40,058 bases of DNA from Candolleomyces eurysporus. Its lineage: Eukaryota > Basidiomycota > Agaricomycetes > Agaricales > Psathyrellaceae. The DNA is taken from assembly GCA_027579435.1 (NCBI GenBank), contig JANBPK010000031.1:1-40058 (forward strand), given 5' to 3'. A model generated the notes under the pieces. The model was not told the origin of the DNA, made no database searches, and worked only from the letters and a program-made list of their open reading frames with translations. The translations under genes were made by a program, and so were the position numbers. Below are positions 19,162-29,906 of this stretch, piece after piece (the stretch's first letter is position 1; every line of letters begins with the position of its first letter).

Positions 19162-22100
19162 CTACAAACCTATCCAACTGCTTCGGCCACGAGGATTATG
19201 CAAGCTGGTATGGCCGATCTTGACCAGTTCGTACTCCATTTCCCTACCGCCGGGCTTCGATGAACCCATTGAAGGCAGGGTGGCTGACCGCCTGGACCTG
19301 GGATCAACGATGAAAGGATCTGACATGTCCGCCATTGGGCTCGGAATACCACCGGGCGAGGGAGAAGGGGGCAATGTTCCCATAGAGTATAGCAAGAGTT
19401 CTTCGTTGCTCGTCGGTTTGCTTTGAACGGAGAGGAATGACTCTGCGTGCCATTCATACCACACTTGTTTCTCGTTCGTTAGTCGCCAAATAGAAACTTG
19501 GAGTTCTGAGCCGCTTGGTAGGTAGAGAGGTTCCTGTGGATAGAGTTAGAATACCTGCTACGTATGGCTGTGATGGACCTACCTTGAATGGGAAAAATAG
19601 CGGGAACCAGCTCAGCATATCTTTTGATATTTGATCTTTTCTTTGAGGGTGAATGCTAAGGCCAACATTCCCATATAACACCTGAACGTTCACTCTGTCA
19701 GACCAGGACTTTGGCTCATTCAAGTCGTTTTTCTCACCGCCTCAAAATATCCAGCGAGCCCACTGCGGACGTTAGCCACTCGTCATCACATTGACGCTAA
19801 AAGACCTACTGGAGCACGCCCGCGTGGGGGATATAAAATCGCAGCTTGGCAGATCGGGCGTTGTGACTATTGGTAAGAGGTAGACCTATTCAGAGAAAGG
19901 TCGCAAGGCCGTCAAGTCGTGTACCATGATTATTTTGTTAATCACATCAAACTCACCTCGCGCATCGAGGACCACGTCGGTTCGCGGATGTTCAAATTCC
20001 CAGCACTCTTGGATCTGGGGGCCGCATCGACCGTCAGCTGACGCCTTTGTCCCGCTGAGGATATTCACGTTCTGAAACATGACCACGTAGGGTGTTTCAA
20101 GGCTCTTTTCGTTCTTACTCGAACGGGCTTCATTGTAGAGCTTAGAGGACGACAGCGGAGCCAAATGGGCGGTATAAGACGAAGGAATCGAGATGCCATC
20201 GGCTGCATATAATGAAAACGGATGAATTCAGCGAGCGTCTTGCAGAACCTCGTGTCTACTTCAGGGTACTCACGTTTCAAAAATCTCATTGCCCCATCGA
20301 GGCACTCAGGACTAAGTTCATTATCCCCAAACGAGCCCAATAATTCGCTGACGAGGATATCAGCCTCTTCGGGTACTTCGAGCGAACGCATATCGCCGAA
20401 AATGAGATGAACTTTGGTCCCCCATTCCTTGTCCTGTCGGTGCTGCAATCTAACCAGCCCCACGCCGCGGAAATTTAATTTCATGCATGCGAATAGAGCC
20501 GACAGAAAGGAAACATACGTGACAAAGGCGTTGGGGTTCTTTTCAATTGCGAAGACCATGGCTTGATGACGGGCACGTTCAAGGGCAGCCAAACATCTGG
20601 CTACAAGCGGTCCACGACCTGCTCCAGCGATACAAACAACCCTAATAACACGACGTTTTCAAAGGAAAGAAGGCGGTTTGAAAAGCTTCACCCACGTTTT
20701 CTCCCCTTCTGGCCTGTCAAGGAAGGCCCTATACATGGCCTAGGTTCCCAAATAAGTGACCTAAATACTCGATATACATATAGACCGTTACAGACCTCTT
20801 CATATTGAGCATATTTTACAGGGTCTTGCTCAAATGTTTGGTAAGTGATGCTGGGCAAATTATCCATCAGTGGCTTCGAGGCGTGACGTTCAGTATGACA
20901 TCCGACTCGTGTTTGAAACCGGAATGATACATACCTGTAGCGGTGCTTGGAGGTAGTCTTGATATCCCTGCGCAAAATTCTCGACAGTTCCAGGCTTCTG
21001 CGCCGCTTGGACTGGTGGACTGGTCTTCTCCAGGTAGCGGACATATTGCGAATAAGCATTCTCCCCTCCACGACTGTGGCTACCGGCATTAATGTCTGCT
21101 AATAGAAACGTAGGCCGATGCTAACGATGCAACAAAGAAGTAAAAAAAAAAGAGACAAACGTCATCAAAGGTCAGGCTCACAGAAGGGAACAAAAAAAGA
21201 AAAAACAACGTGCAATCATGCTGTCCCGTAGGAATGCTTGAGTGGGTTTGGGCAGTACCGGATAGCCTTTCATATTGGCGATAAACGTGGTAGCGGGTAG
21301 GAAGATGTATCGAACGGATTCGGCTGCCCATTTGCTGAGGACGCCCAAGGTCGATGGGAGCGCCGGTGAGAGATCGAGAGCTTAAAGGAGTAGGTTAGAT
21401 TGTTGTGATATAAACAGGTAGGGGTGGACGAAAGCTGAAACTCCGTACTCAAAGTTAGCCGGGGGTTATAATCACACATGGAGCGGATGAGGTCCCACAT
21501 CTCCCATGTGGCATTGAGGGAGGTCTCTGAGTTTTGTGGACGTTCAGGAGTGGAGTCCGAAACGACCAAGGCCGGGGTTGAAGGTGACGCAGCACTGTGT
21601 CCTATAGAAGGTGTCTGGAACGCTGATTTCGGCGAGCCCGCTTGGAAGACAGAGGGGTCGTATATCGGAAGGCGCACCGAAAGCGAAAGGTACGGAGTCG
21701 CGGTCAAGCAAGAGTTGATTATTCTGGCGTACGAGGCTACGTGATCACGATTCCTGGGTGGAGGGAGAATGGCCGACTGGATATTGAGGTAGGAAGCGTA
21801 TGCGAGTTCTTGCTGCAAGGCCTGGATAGAGGATAAACACGCGTCACGCACCGCCAACTTAAGATTGAACTCAGTTATTAAAAACGGAACCAACGCACGA
21901 TCTCAGCATCATGGCGTATTCCGTCATCTGGAGAGTCGAGTTCGAGCCATTCAGAGACCATCACGATGACTCCTTCTGCTTCATCTGCCGTTCGTTACAA
22001 GCTTTGGGTCAATACAAGCCACTGAAGTATCTGGAGGGCGGGTTTACCTAGTCTCGAAATGGTCACTTCATCCTTCAGAAACCCGGGCCTCAACCTCCAC

Positions 22101-22357
22101 TCTTCTGCAGCTCTCGTGGCAGCCTGCTTTTCGGTGTCCGTTGCGTCCACGGCTATTAAGCACATTTCAGTCCACCGTTTCCTCCAATTTTCCGTTGTAA
22201 GGGGCAATGAAAGCGTATCATAGCCTTTTGCTCGTGCCTCAGCAGCTAGCTGGAGTCCGGGAGTCGCAAAGTTGGCATCGGGAGCACGGATTGCGTCTGC
22301 AACGTCTTCTGTCGTTAGAGCAGTTGCTAACGTTGCCCATCGTGGAATGCCGTTCAT
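19162..22357 (-). CDS. PRMT5: Type II protein arginine N-methyltransferase PRMT5 (Skb1/Hsl7 family)
   Basis: Fourteen exons: 22048-22357, 21899-21984, 21449-21821, 21210-21380, 20935-21098, 20796-20873, 20696-20739, 20519-20641, 20274-20449, 19957-20202, 19810-19885, 19738-19762, 19583-19681 and 19162-19533; 780 residues from this ATG. The N-terminal TIM-barrel part has LPLTTENW and [14 protein letters not shown]; the Rossmann part has the SAM motif [11 protein letters not shown] near residue 410 and the post-I acidic residue in FAIEKN; the double-E loop [15 protein letters not shown] lies near residue 490; the beta-barrel has [10 protein letters not shown] and SWFPLFFP. It makes symmetric dimethylarginine on splicing and chromatin proteins. 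A Ser/Pro-rich insert follows the barrel helix (near 21560-21640) and another lies before the C-terminus. The exact start is uncertain: the frame stays open upstream to an acceptor-like CAG near 22432, so a further 5' exon is possible. Confidence 0.92.
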
Positions 22358-23634
22358 TAAATCAGGATCCAGGTTCGATAATCGCGACCGGTTGGCAGTG
22401 GACAATGGGTTTTCTTGAGCAGTGCACCTGAAATGCCTTAATTTTCACCTTGAGATTCCGTAGAGTTCACAGGTATCCGGGGAGCGCTGGTCAACAGAAC
22501 AGGCGATTGCAAGGGGTCACAATAGGCGGAGATCGGTTTGTTGACCAAAATGCTCGCGCGCCAAAGAACGCGTCAACACATACAAACTGTGTGTCGGTTC
22601 ATGAATCATCTCTCGCGTAATGAACAGAGACGCGTACATGCTGGGTCTGATAAATAAAGCTCCCGTAGAGTTCAGTCAGCGAAGGCTGGAGCAAAATGAC
22701 ATATTGACTGCGGAATGACCAAATGCCTCAAATGATCACCAGATCCATATTTTCCAGGCCCACAGATGACCGGCGGTTAACCATTACCTTCTTATGATTA
22801 ATTGCATCGCGCCTGGTGTTCAAGTTCCTCGTATCCATCGATCATTGCAAGATACTTCAACAGCGTTCTAATTCATGCATGTCTTGGGCTAATGGCACAT
22901 GCATAATGACATGTCAATATATGAACGAACACTCAGGGAAGCAGCGAATGAGGAGCTCGAGGTTGATATAGGGACTGGCTGAGAAATCTAGATTCGGGTA
23001 GACTTGCACATTACAAGCCGGACTGTGATCGAGGAGGAAACAGTTGATACGGTAGATCGTCGATCTCCTACCCGTCGTTGCGGCTTAGTCTCGGACTTCC
23101 CAACACACACACGTTAATATTCAGATCGGTGGCGCTTGCACTGTGGAAGTGGATTGTACAGGCACCCTTGATTCAATGTGCACATCCATTGACGGTTCAG
23201 CGATGATCACGTCTCGTGGCCCCGGGTATGTCTTCTCGCCAATTCAGCGATGCTGCCAGCAATGAGGCCAATTAGACGCAGGTCATCAGTCTGGTCTGGT
23301 TGGCCCATTCCGTTGGGTTGTATGACTCCCGGTGCTGGACTCGGCAAGATAGATCGCAGTCGTGAAGGATAATCCCAGTACTTATAGTGATGAAGAATAA
23401 AGATTTCATTCTCCCTGTCTAGCCAATGAACTTCAATTGAGTCCCGAGCCCAATCCATATTCGGAGGACGGTTCGGCTGTGACATGAAAAGTCTCCTCGT
23501 TCCCTGATCGAGAGTGTTGATCATGATCAGCGTCCGGGATTTGATCATGATCAAAAGTGATCAGATTAGCGTGTACGCGTTTGGGAGGAGGCTAGGACCT
23601 ACAATTCAAACGGTGTAGAATAAACGAACGGCTG
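22358..23634. other. Long intergenic region upstream of PRMT5; one weak open frame
   Basis: About 1.28 kb between two minus-strand genes, the longest gene-free stretch outside the accessory island. It should contain the PRMT5 promoter and possibly a 5' non-coding exon. A minus-strand frame at 23207-23554 could encode up to 115 residues but has no recognised motif. Two TGATCATGATCA palindromes occur near 23515-23555. I see no RNA gene or mobile element. Confidence 0.45.
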
Positions 23635-24572
23635 CTAATTTTCTTCGGTTCTCGATCTTTTTGAGACTGTTGCCTCATCCGAACTTGGCGGGCGGTTCCG
23701 TTCCCCAGAATCCTCTGACGACATTTGATATCCAGTCACCACGCCTTCCAGCACAGCTCGAGTAACGGCCTGGTGCAGCTCTTGGTCCGGATCTGTTCTA
23801 GTAGCTTCCGCCCGTTCCATTATATCCCGAACTGACTCCATGAGCGCAGAAGTCAATTGCTCCGAAGCAGCGTTCTGGGAATGCTGGGAAGGTTGGGTGA
23901 TAGACGGGACGGAAGAAGTGGTCGCTGCAGGCGCCTGAGTGGAGATGGTTCGAAGATACTGGGTCACTTGTGGGAAATCTTCGCTCAGATGCTCTGCAGG
24001 CTGCGGATAGTGAAGAAACGCTTGTGAAGTGAAGTTTAATGAACGTACGGACACACCCTCGCTGTTCTGACGGTCGACGACTGCGCCATGCTGGACAAGG
24101 TACCGTGCAGTCTCAACATTTTCCACTGTGTAGAGAGGAGTATCTCCGTCGTCATCTGTGACATTCACGTCGCCCCCTGGTACGCTTCAGCAAATCTGAA
24201 GACGGTCGAGGGAAGGGGGAGAGCACCTTGGGAAATCAAGTAGTCGAGGACATGGAGATGGCCATAGGAGGCTGCGGCATGCCTTCCAGAGCATCAGATC
24301 ACGATTGCGATGGTTCGACAAATGCTTTCTCATACATTGGGGTGTAGCTGTTCTCATCAGGGCCATTTGGTGACAGGGCTATACGGGGCATGCGAGGTTA
24401 ACCTGAAATGTGCCAGCATAAGGAATAGGACTTGCCATGAAGCTCGATGAGTTCCTAAAGGATGAGAAATGAAAGCGGGTAGTGTGATGATGAATGGAGA
24501 GGGTCATACTGTGACTCGTTGGAGGTCCCCATCGCCGGCTGCGACCCAGATGTTCTTCTGGCTAATGGCCAT
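23635..24572 (-). CDS. Small ankyrin-repeat protein with a GC-AG intron
   Basis: Six exons: 24510-24572, 24436-24454, 24336-24378, 24227-24282, 24049-24176 and 23635-24000; 224 residues. It opens MAISQKNIWVAAGDGDLQRV and carries about three ankyrin repeats within the first 110 residues (SYTPMHAAASYGHLHVLDYL, DDDGDTPLYTVENVETARYL). The C-terminal half is Ser/Gln-rich and ends in a basic SKRSRTEEN. The second intron (24379-24435) uses a GC donor (G/GCAAGT) with a TAG acceptor; without it the repeat frame breaks. Ankyrin repeats mediate protein binding, so a scaffold or chaperone role like that of small fungal ankyrin proteins such as Yar1 is possible but unproven. It is divergent from the PAS-GATA gene with a 340-nt gap. 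Confidence 0.85.
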
Positions 24573-24912
24573 GGCAGAGAAGAAAATTCGACAAACGGGC
24601 GCAAACAAAAATATTGAAAAGAATTAAATTGGAACGGATCTGCTGCGGATCTGTGTGCCGATCCAAGCAGCACGTCTCCTTTGGGAAATGGCGCGTCAGG
24701 GTCGTCATTGCTGGCTGTGAACAAGAGGCGGCTCGAGACCCCTGAAATTCAAATATATTCCGTGTTTAATCCATATCCGCTCTCCGAGCTCGTGGTAGGC
24801 TTGTTTTCACATTTTGTCTCAGCCTCCATTCCGTCCCTCTCATTATACTCTCCACCCCCTCTCTTTTCTTTCTTCCCCATCGTCGCCGGCGACAGCGACG
24901 ACCTCCCAGTCC
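24573..24912. promoter_or_regulatory. Divergent promoter region, ankyrin protein / PAS-GATA factor
   Basis: 340 nt between two divergent start codons. The right half is rich in C and T on plus, as is common just upstream of fungal starts. The frame of the plus-strand gene is open upstream of its ATG but has no earlier ATG in that frame within this gap. Confidence 0.5.
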
Positions 24913-27540
24913 ATGCTTATGGCTGCGTCGTACTACCAGGCGTCCCAAGGACCCCCCAGCGACGACCACGCCATTGCCCAGCCGCCCCACAACCCCGCTG
25001 TTTCTGCGAGCTTCCAGNCCCCCCTACCCGCCTGAATCGCCGTTGGCGACGCCGCCGGCGACCTCACTGTCGCCAGCCTTTGCGGCCGATCACCCCCAGG
25101 TACCATTGCCGAAGGTGGGCCAAACGCGCTGTTGTGAGTGTTAATTCCGTTCATGCGTTTTCTGATCGTCGTCCGATCGCTTTGGTCGCGACGCTATCGC
25201 TATCGCCCTAATGTCGTACAGCAGAATATTGATATCGCCTTTTTCAGATTGGTCCCTCCTGTCGTCCGACTTGCAATTCATCTATCTCGACCCGGTTCTT
25301 ACTTGCCACCTCGAAGAGCAGGCCGAGGCTCTCGTGGGACAGTCGCTCTTTTCATTCGTCCACCCTGACGAGCGAGAAACCGCCAAGCAGGATTTGGGCA
25401 GTGTGCTCGATAGCAAGACCCTGCATGGCTCGGTCACTCGGTACGGGCCCGCTTCGCGATGTCTCAATTTTTTTGCATTGACTTAGCGCTTACAGCGTTC
25501 GTTTCTCGCGCTTGTCCAAGGTCCGGCGAGACCTAGGCTACAGAGGACCTACCGTAACTTGGCCCGAGGCTGACCAGGTCTCTTTGGACGAGGACTATCT
25601 GGCGGTGGAAATCGTGATAAACTGGGCTGCTGATGGCCTCGTGCTGTGTTTCATCCACGCGACGGTCGACCTTTCTCCGGGCGACAACGACGAGCAACGA
25701 AAGACCCAGTGGACCAACTGGTGCGAAACGCCGTTCATGAGCCAAGACCAGATATCATTACTATTTCGCCGGCTACTTGTTTGTATTCCCCAGACTGGGA
25801 CCATGAACAGGGTCTTCCAGATCTTGTCCAACAACGCGGCCAAGACTCTCCTATTGAGTTGGCCACCGGATCCATCGCAGCTCGCAGAAGGTGGTGCTGA
25901 AGACTTTTCCAAGTTAGTGGAAACTGTGAATATGGCCACGGGGATAAACGGAGCAAACGATGCAAAAACGAGTTGTACACGCAGATTCAAGGCGTTGCAT
26001 GACATACCCTCATTTCGGGGCGAGGTTGAAAGCATTTTCACTCCGCATGGTAGGCACCCCTCATTCAGCTTGCCCCATGCCCTGCTACTTTCATTGATTC
26101 CGAACCCTATAGGAAGCATCATATTTGCGTGTCATAAAGTCAGCCCTTCTTCACGCGGTGCTGTCAATTCCACTACAGCCATGCAGCAACTAGCTTTCGC
26201 TCCGTCTGGGTATAATTCGCATGCTGGGTCAACATTTTATGATCCCACTTCATACACCCTTCCTCCTATCTCGACGCAAGAGCCTTACGCGTACATGCCT
26301 CAACACGGCTCCGGACCTTATCCTCCTCAACGATGGCCACAAAATAGTGCGTGTGCTCGCATTGTCGAGGGCAAAGAATGAAACTGACAGTTATGAAAGG
26401 CGTTAGCTCCGTTTTGAGTAATATCCGAACCAATTCCTACGCTCAGCCATCAGAGGCGCAAGCGCAACAGCCTTGGCAGCAGTCTGCATCTCAAAACGGT
26501 GGGTACATCGAGGCGAACCCTCCCAGTGCCAATGGGAACCGGGGGCCGTCATCCCCATATTTATATTCTCCCGCCACCACCACGAGCGAGAATTCATCAC
26601 CCACTTCAGACGTAGTNCCCCCCTCCCAGACGGCGGGTTAGTCCTGGTTCACACAAAGACGAAAACGGACCGAGTGCGCGAAGCCAGAGCAACCGTCCCG
26701 TCGGGATACTCAAGTGCTCAAGCTGCAAAGCGACATCCAGCCCGGAGTGGAGAAAGGGCCCAAGCGGCAAGAAGGAATTGTGTAATGCGTAAGGGTATTT
26801 ATTGGGATACTGCAAACGATACTGACGATATAATTAGTTGTGGTCTCCGCTACGCTCGCTCTCGCGCAAAGAAGGAAGGACTCAATCAGAATCAGAGGCG
26901 TCGAAAAGAAAAAGGATCGGGTACGCTCAAGCGCGATATTTCGACACTCCAAGTGTCGGTACCATCTAATAGTTACGAGCTTCGTCGGTCATATGATGAA
27001 AGTTCTTTCGCAACTACTCCAGCTGGGTCCTCGGCGGGTAACGTCTATCCCCACGGAAATCCGCACATACTTGAAAGTATGACTCCCTCGCCTTCACCCC
27101 CAGGATCGGCTGTGAATTTCATGCATTATTCTGCGACACCCGATGGCCGCGCGCCGCCAGGCTACGGGAATTCGGCTGGATCATATTTTGGAGGGCCTCC
27201 CGAGCTCTCACATTCTTCTCCAGCAGTCTCTCATGAGCCGGCGCCTGCATCTGGACACCAGCAATTTCCGCAGCTCCCACCGTTGGAGCAAATATCTGCT
27301 TACGCCGACCGTCTGTCCCCAATGCTGCCATCGACCTCTCCTCTCACACTTCCGTCGTTTGCATCCACTGCACCCGCGTCGTCTTATGAGCGAGATAGGG
27401 AGCGTGATGGGTGCTTGAAGTCAGGGGGCTCGAAAGAGTGGATCAGACACCCAGCTGAGGCTGGACGTGACTACCATGAGTTACCCACTCCGCTGTCTGC
27501 CGAGCCTCGCATGAAGCGCACGATCTTGTCTCATCAATGA
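24913..27540 (+). CDS. PAS-domain plus GATA zinc-finger transcription factor (WC-2-like)
   Basis: Six exons: 24913-25133, 25248-25440, 25496-26049, 26113-26346, 26400-26788 and 26838-27540; 763 residues once two Ns are ignored. A PAS-like domain follows a Pro-rich N-terminus (LLSSDLQFIYLDPVL, GQSLFSFVHPDE). The GATA finger is CSSC-x18-CNAC: CSSCKATSSPEWRKGPSG, then KKELCNACG, with the last Ala split across the intron at 26789; the 18-residue loop and the PEWR-GP core are of the White Collar type. The tail is Ser/Pro/Tyr-rich. The Ns at 25018 and 26617 each precede six Cs; deleting both makes every exon phase agree, and keeping either one breaks the frame. It likely binds GATA sites in the nucleus. 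At 763 residues it is longer than N. crassa WC-2 (about 530), so orthology to WC-2 is not claimed. No LOV-type GxNCRFLQ is seen. Confidence 0.85.
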
Positions 27541-28069
27541 GCGAGGACACGATCCCGGATCCATTGTCGCTGGCATGACACATGCCTCTGGTACTTGGCT
27601 TCGGCTTTTGTTCTTTTCTGTTGCATTGGCCGTGGCTCAAGATTCTTCGTTCTTCTCCTCATGTTTCATTTGTTATTTCCCCCATTCTCCATCCCCATTT
27701 TGGACTTGGACTTCTCATTCGCATCACTGCACTCAGGTTATCTCGGTTTATTCAATCTTCTCTGTTTGTTATAACATTCCGGTATTATTTTCTATTTTAT
27801 AGCGTCAGAATTGTAGGTTATTATTCTTAATTGGTGTATTCTCTATTTGGTAGCCTGTAGCTCGAGGCTTCGTGTAGGCTAGTCGTATGTATTGCCTGGG
27901 TCTGGGCGTATCCAAAGCCCCTAACTTTTATCGAATAAATTGATGATGTCATGTTCAGGCAGGCGAGCGATTGATTAGCGTGTGAGCAACCCTGAGCCGT
28001 GACAGACGAGCGCTCGATCTGGACTCGGATCCCATTCGTCTCGCCATCTCCAACACCATTTGGGATATC
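27541..28069. other. Intergenic region, PAS-GATA gene 3' flank and Sds22 promoter
   Basis: About 530 nt of T-rich sequence between two plus-strand genes. A 187-residue minus-strand frame crossing into the Sds22 start is a shadow. I see no gene or RNA. Confidence 0.5.
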
Positions 28070-29686
28070 ATGCAAGCTGACGATGCAGCCGACGCTGCGG
28101 TGAAGGATGGAGGAGCTACATTGCACCAACAGCCTGGACATGACGGTGTGGTGACGAGGTCCGTTTGTGCATCTGCATTCCAATCTCACTTTAGTGAACT
28201 TGTGGGTGTAGCAAGCAGGCACGCGTCTTGTTGCCCGCGGACGATGGGACCCACCAGCTGAAGACAGCTGAGCATAAGCCAGCAACCGTTGAGGATGGCC
28301 AGGATACAGACGAGGAACAGGATGAGAAGGAAGAGGAGGATGGCGATGCGGAAGATACGGATTATCTGGCAGACTTTCCTGACGAGACACCTGTATGTGA
28401 ACTTTTGAGACATTTTCTCCATGCTGACTGGATTGTTTACAATGCGCAGGAACTGGATCTTATTCATTGCCGACTAAAGTTGTTAGACGAGCTTCACTTG
28501 GAACGTTTCGCAGCAAGTCTGAGGAGGTTGTGTCTGCGACAGAATGCTATATCGAAACTTAATCCCGAAACGTTCCACCAATTGACCAAGTTGGAGGAGG
28601 TCGATTTCTATGATAACAAACTGAAGGATGTCGGGGATGCGTTCGATAAGTTGTCCGTGGTGACGTGCGTCCGCTCTGTTCCCAATATGCTGTTCATCAA
28701 GTTCACCCTGGCGGACCCCTAGGTCGCTGGATCTTTCATTCAATCTCCTGAAAAGCGTCCCTGAACGATTGCACCTCCTCACTACGCTCTCGACCCTATA
28801 CTTTGTCCAGAACAGAATCTCCAAAATCTCGGGTCTCAGCACTCTGACCAACCTGCGAAGTTTGGAACTTGGGGGCAACAGGATTCGGGTACGTTATACT
28901 GCTCCTTGCCTGTGGGTATATATTTTAACCGTGTATCCCAAACTCAGAAAATCGAAAATTTGGAGACCCTAGTGAACCTAGAAGAAATATGGCTCGGTAA
29001 AAACAAGATCTCCAAACTAGAGGTACGATGACAATTGGTTTTATTCCTCCGACATTCGATTCAACGGTTTGCTCCAAGGGACTAGGAACGTTGAAAAAGT
29101 TGAAGATTCTCTCCATTCAGTCGAATAGGATAACCAAGTTGGAAGGGCTAGAGGAGCTCGAGAATCTCGATCAACTCTACCTGAGTCATAATGGTATCAA
29201 GAAGATTGAAGGGCTGGAGCGCAATGTTAGTGCACTCACTCTTCTGACAGTTGAGTGTGCAGACGGGCTAACCTATTATCTTCGTAGCTCAAATTGACTA
29301 CTTTGGATATTCAATACAACTTCATCGAGAAGCTCGAGAACGTATCGCATCTCACACAGCTCGAGGAGTTCTGGGTACGTCATTGTCTCTGGTTTCAAAT
29401 TTAAAAGGGTGGTGTATTGACGACTGTTTTGTACCAGGCGAGTGGCAATAAAATCCCTGACTTGACAGGGCTCGATAAAGAGTTGCGCCAAATCGAGACG
29501 CTACGGACTCTCTATCTCGAGGCCAACCCCTGCCAGACGAATGACATGGCCAATTATCGACGGAAAATCATGCTCACCCTTCCTCAACTTACTCAAATCG
29601 ATGCTACGTGAGTCGAGAAGGTTTTTGCCCATGCCGTGNAAAAAAATACTAATGGGAGGGTTGTCACTAGGTATGTACGGGTTTAA
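28070..29686 (+). CDS. SDS22: Protein phosphatase 1 regulatory subunit Sds22 (LRR protein)
   Basis: Nine exons: 28070-28158, 28212-28392, 28450-28664, 28723-28888, 28948-29022, 29079-29225, 29288-29374, 29438-29607 and 29671-29686; 381 residues. After an acidic N-terminus (residues 60-90), consecutive SDS22-type leucine-rich repeats of about 22 residues run to the end, for example NLEEIWLGKNKISKLEGL, KLKILSIQSNRITKLEGL and NLDQLYLSHNGIKKIEGL, closing with an LRR-cap-like NYRRKIMLTLPQLTQIDAT. Introns often fall between repeats. Sds22 holds newly made PP1 catalytic subunit and directs it in mitosis; it acts in nucleus and cytoplasm. Length and repeat number match the family. The last coding exon is only 16 nt. 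An N at 29639 lies in the last intron. Confidence 0.95.
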
Positions 29687-29906
29687 AACATTTGGCAGCT
29701 CGGGTTACATTCGCTAGAGTCTAAATTCGAACTCTTGGCTTTCTATTGAATTATCTTACTTTTCATTACTGTAAATACACCGTTTTCCGAATTCCGTTGC
29801 CTTTTCTCCTTGAGAGATTCTCAGAGAATTGAACATTGAACAAGTGCCGTTGAGAGATTACATCAGCCGTCTGTCCTTCGTCCGACCGTCATCGAGGAAC
29901 ACCTCC

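Noticed and set aside
23207..23554. 115-residue minus-strand frame between PRMT5 and the ankyrin gene
   Set aside because: No recognised motif, no splice support and its start lies in a palindromic AT-rich stretch; kept only as a remark in the intergenic entry.
26473..27540. 355-residue frame beginning upstream of the GATA finger
   Set aside because: Its first part is out of frame with the finger; the N at 26617 and the intron at 26789 explain the artefact. The true exons are given in the PAS-GATA entry.
24913..27540. Naming the PAS-GATA gene wc-2
   Set aside because: The finger fits but the length and flanking regions differ from classical WC-2; orthology needs a tree.
27827..28390. 187-residue minus-strand frame opposite the Sds22 5' end
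   Set aside because: It overlaps two well-supported Sds22 exons and has no motif of its own.
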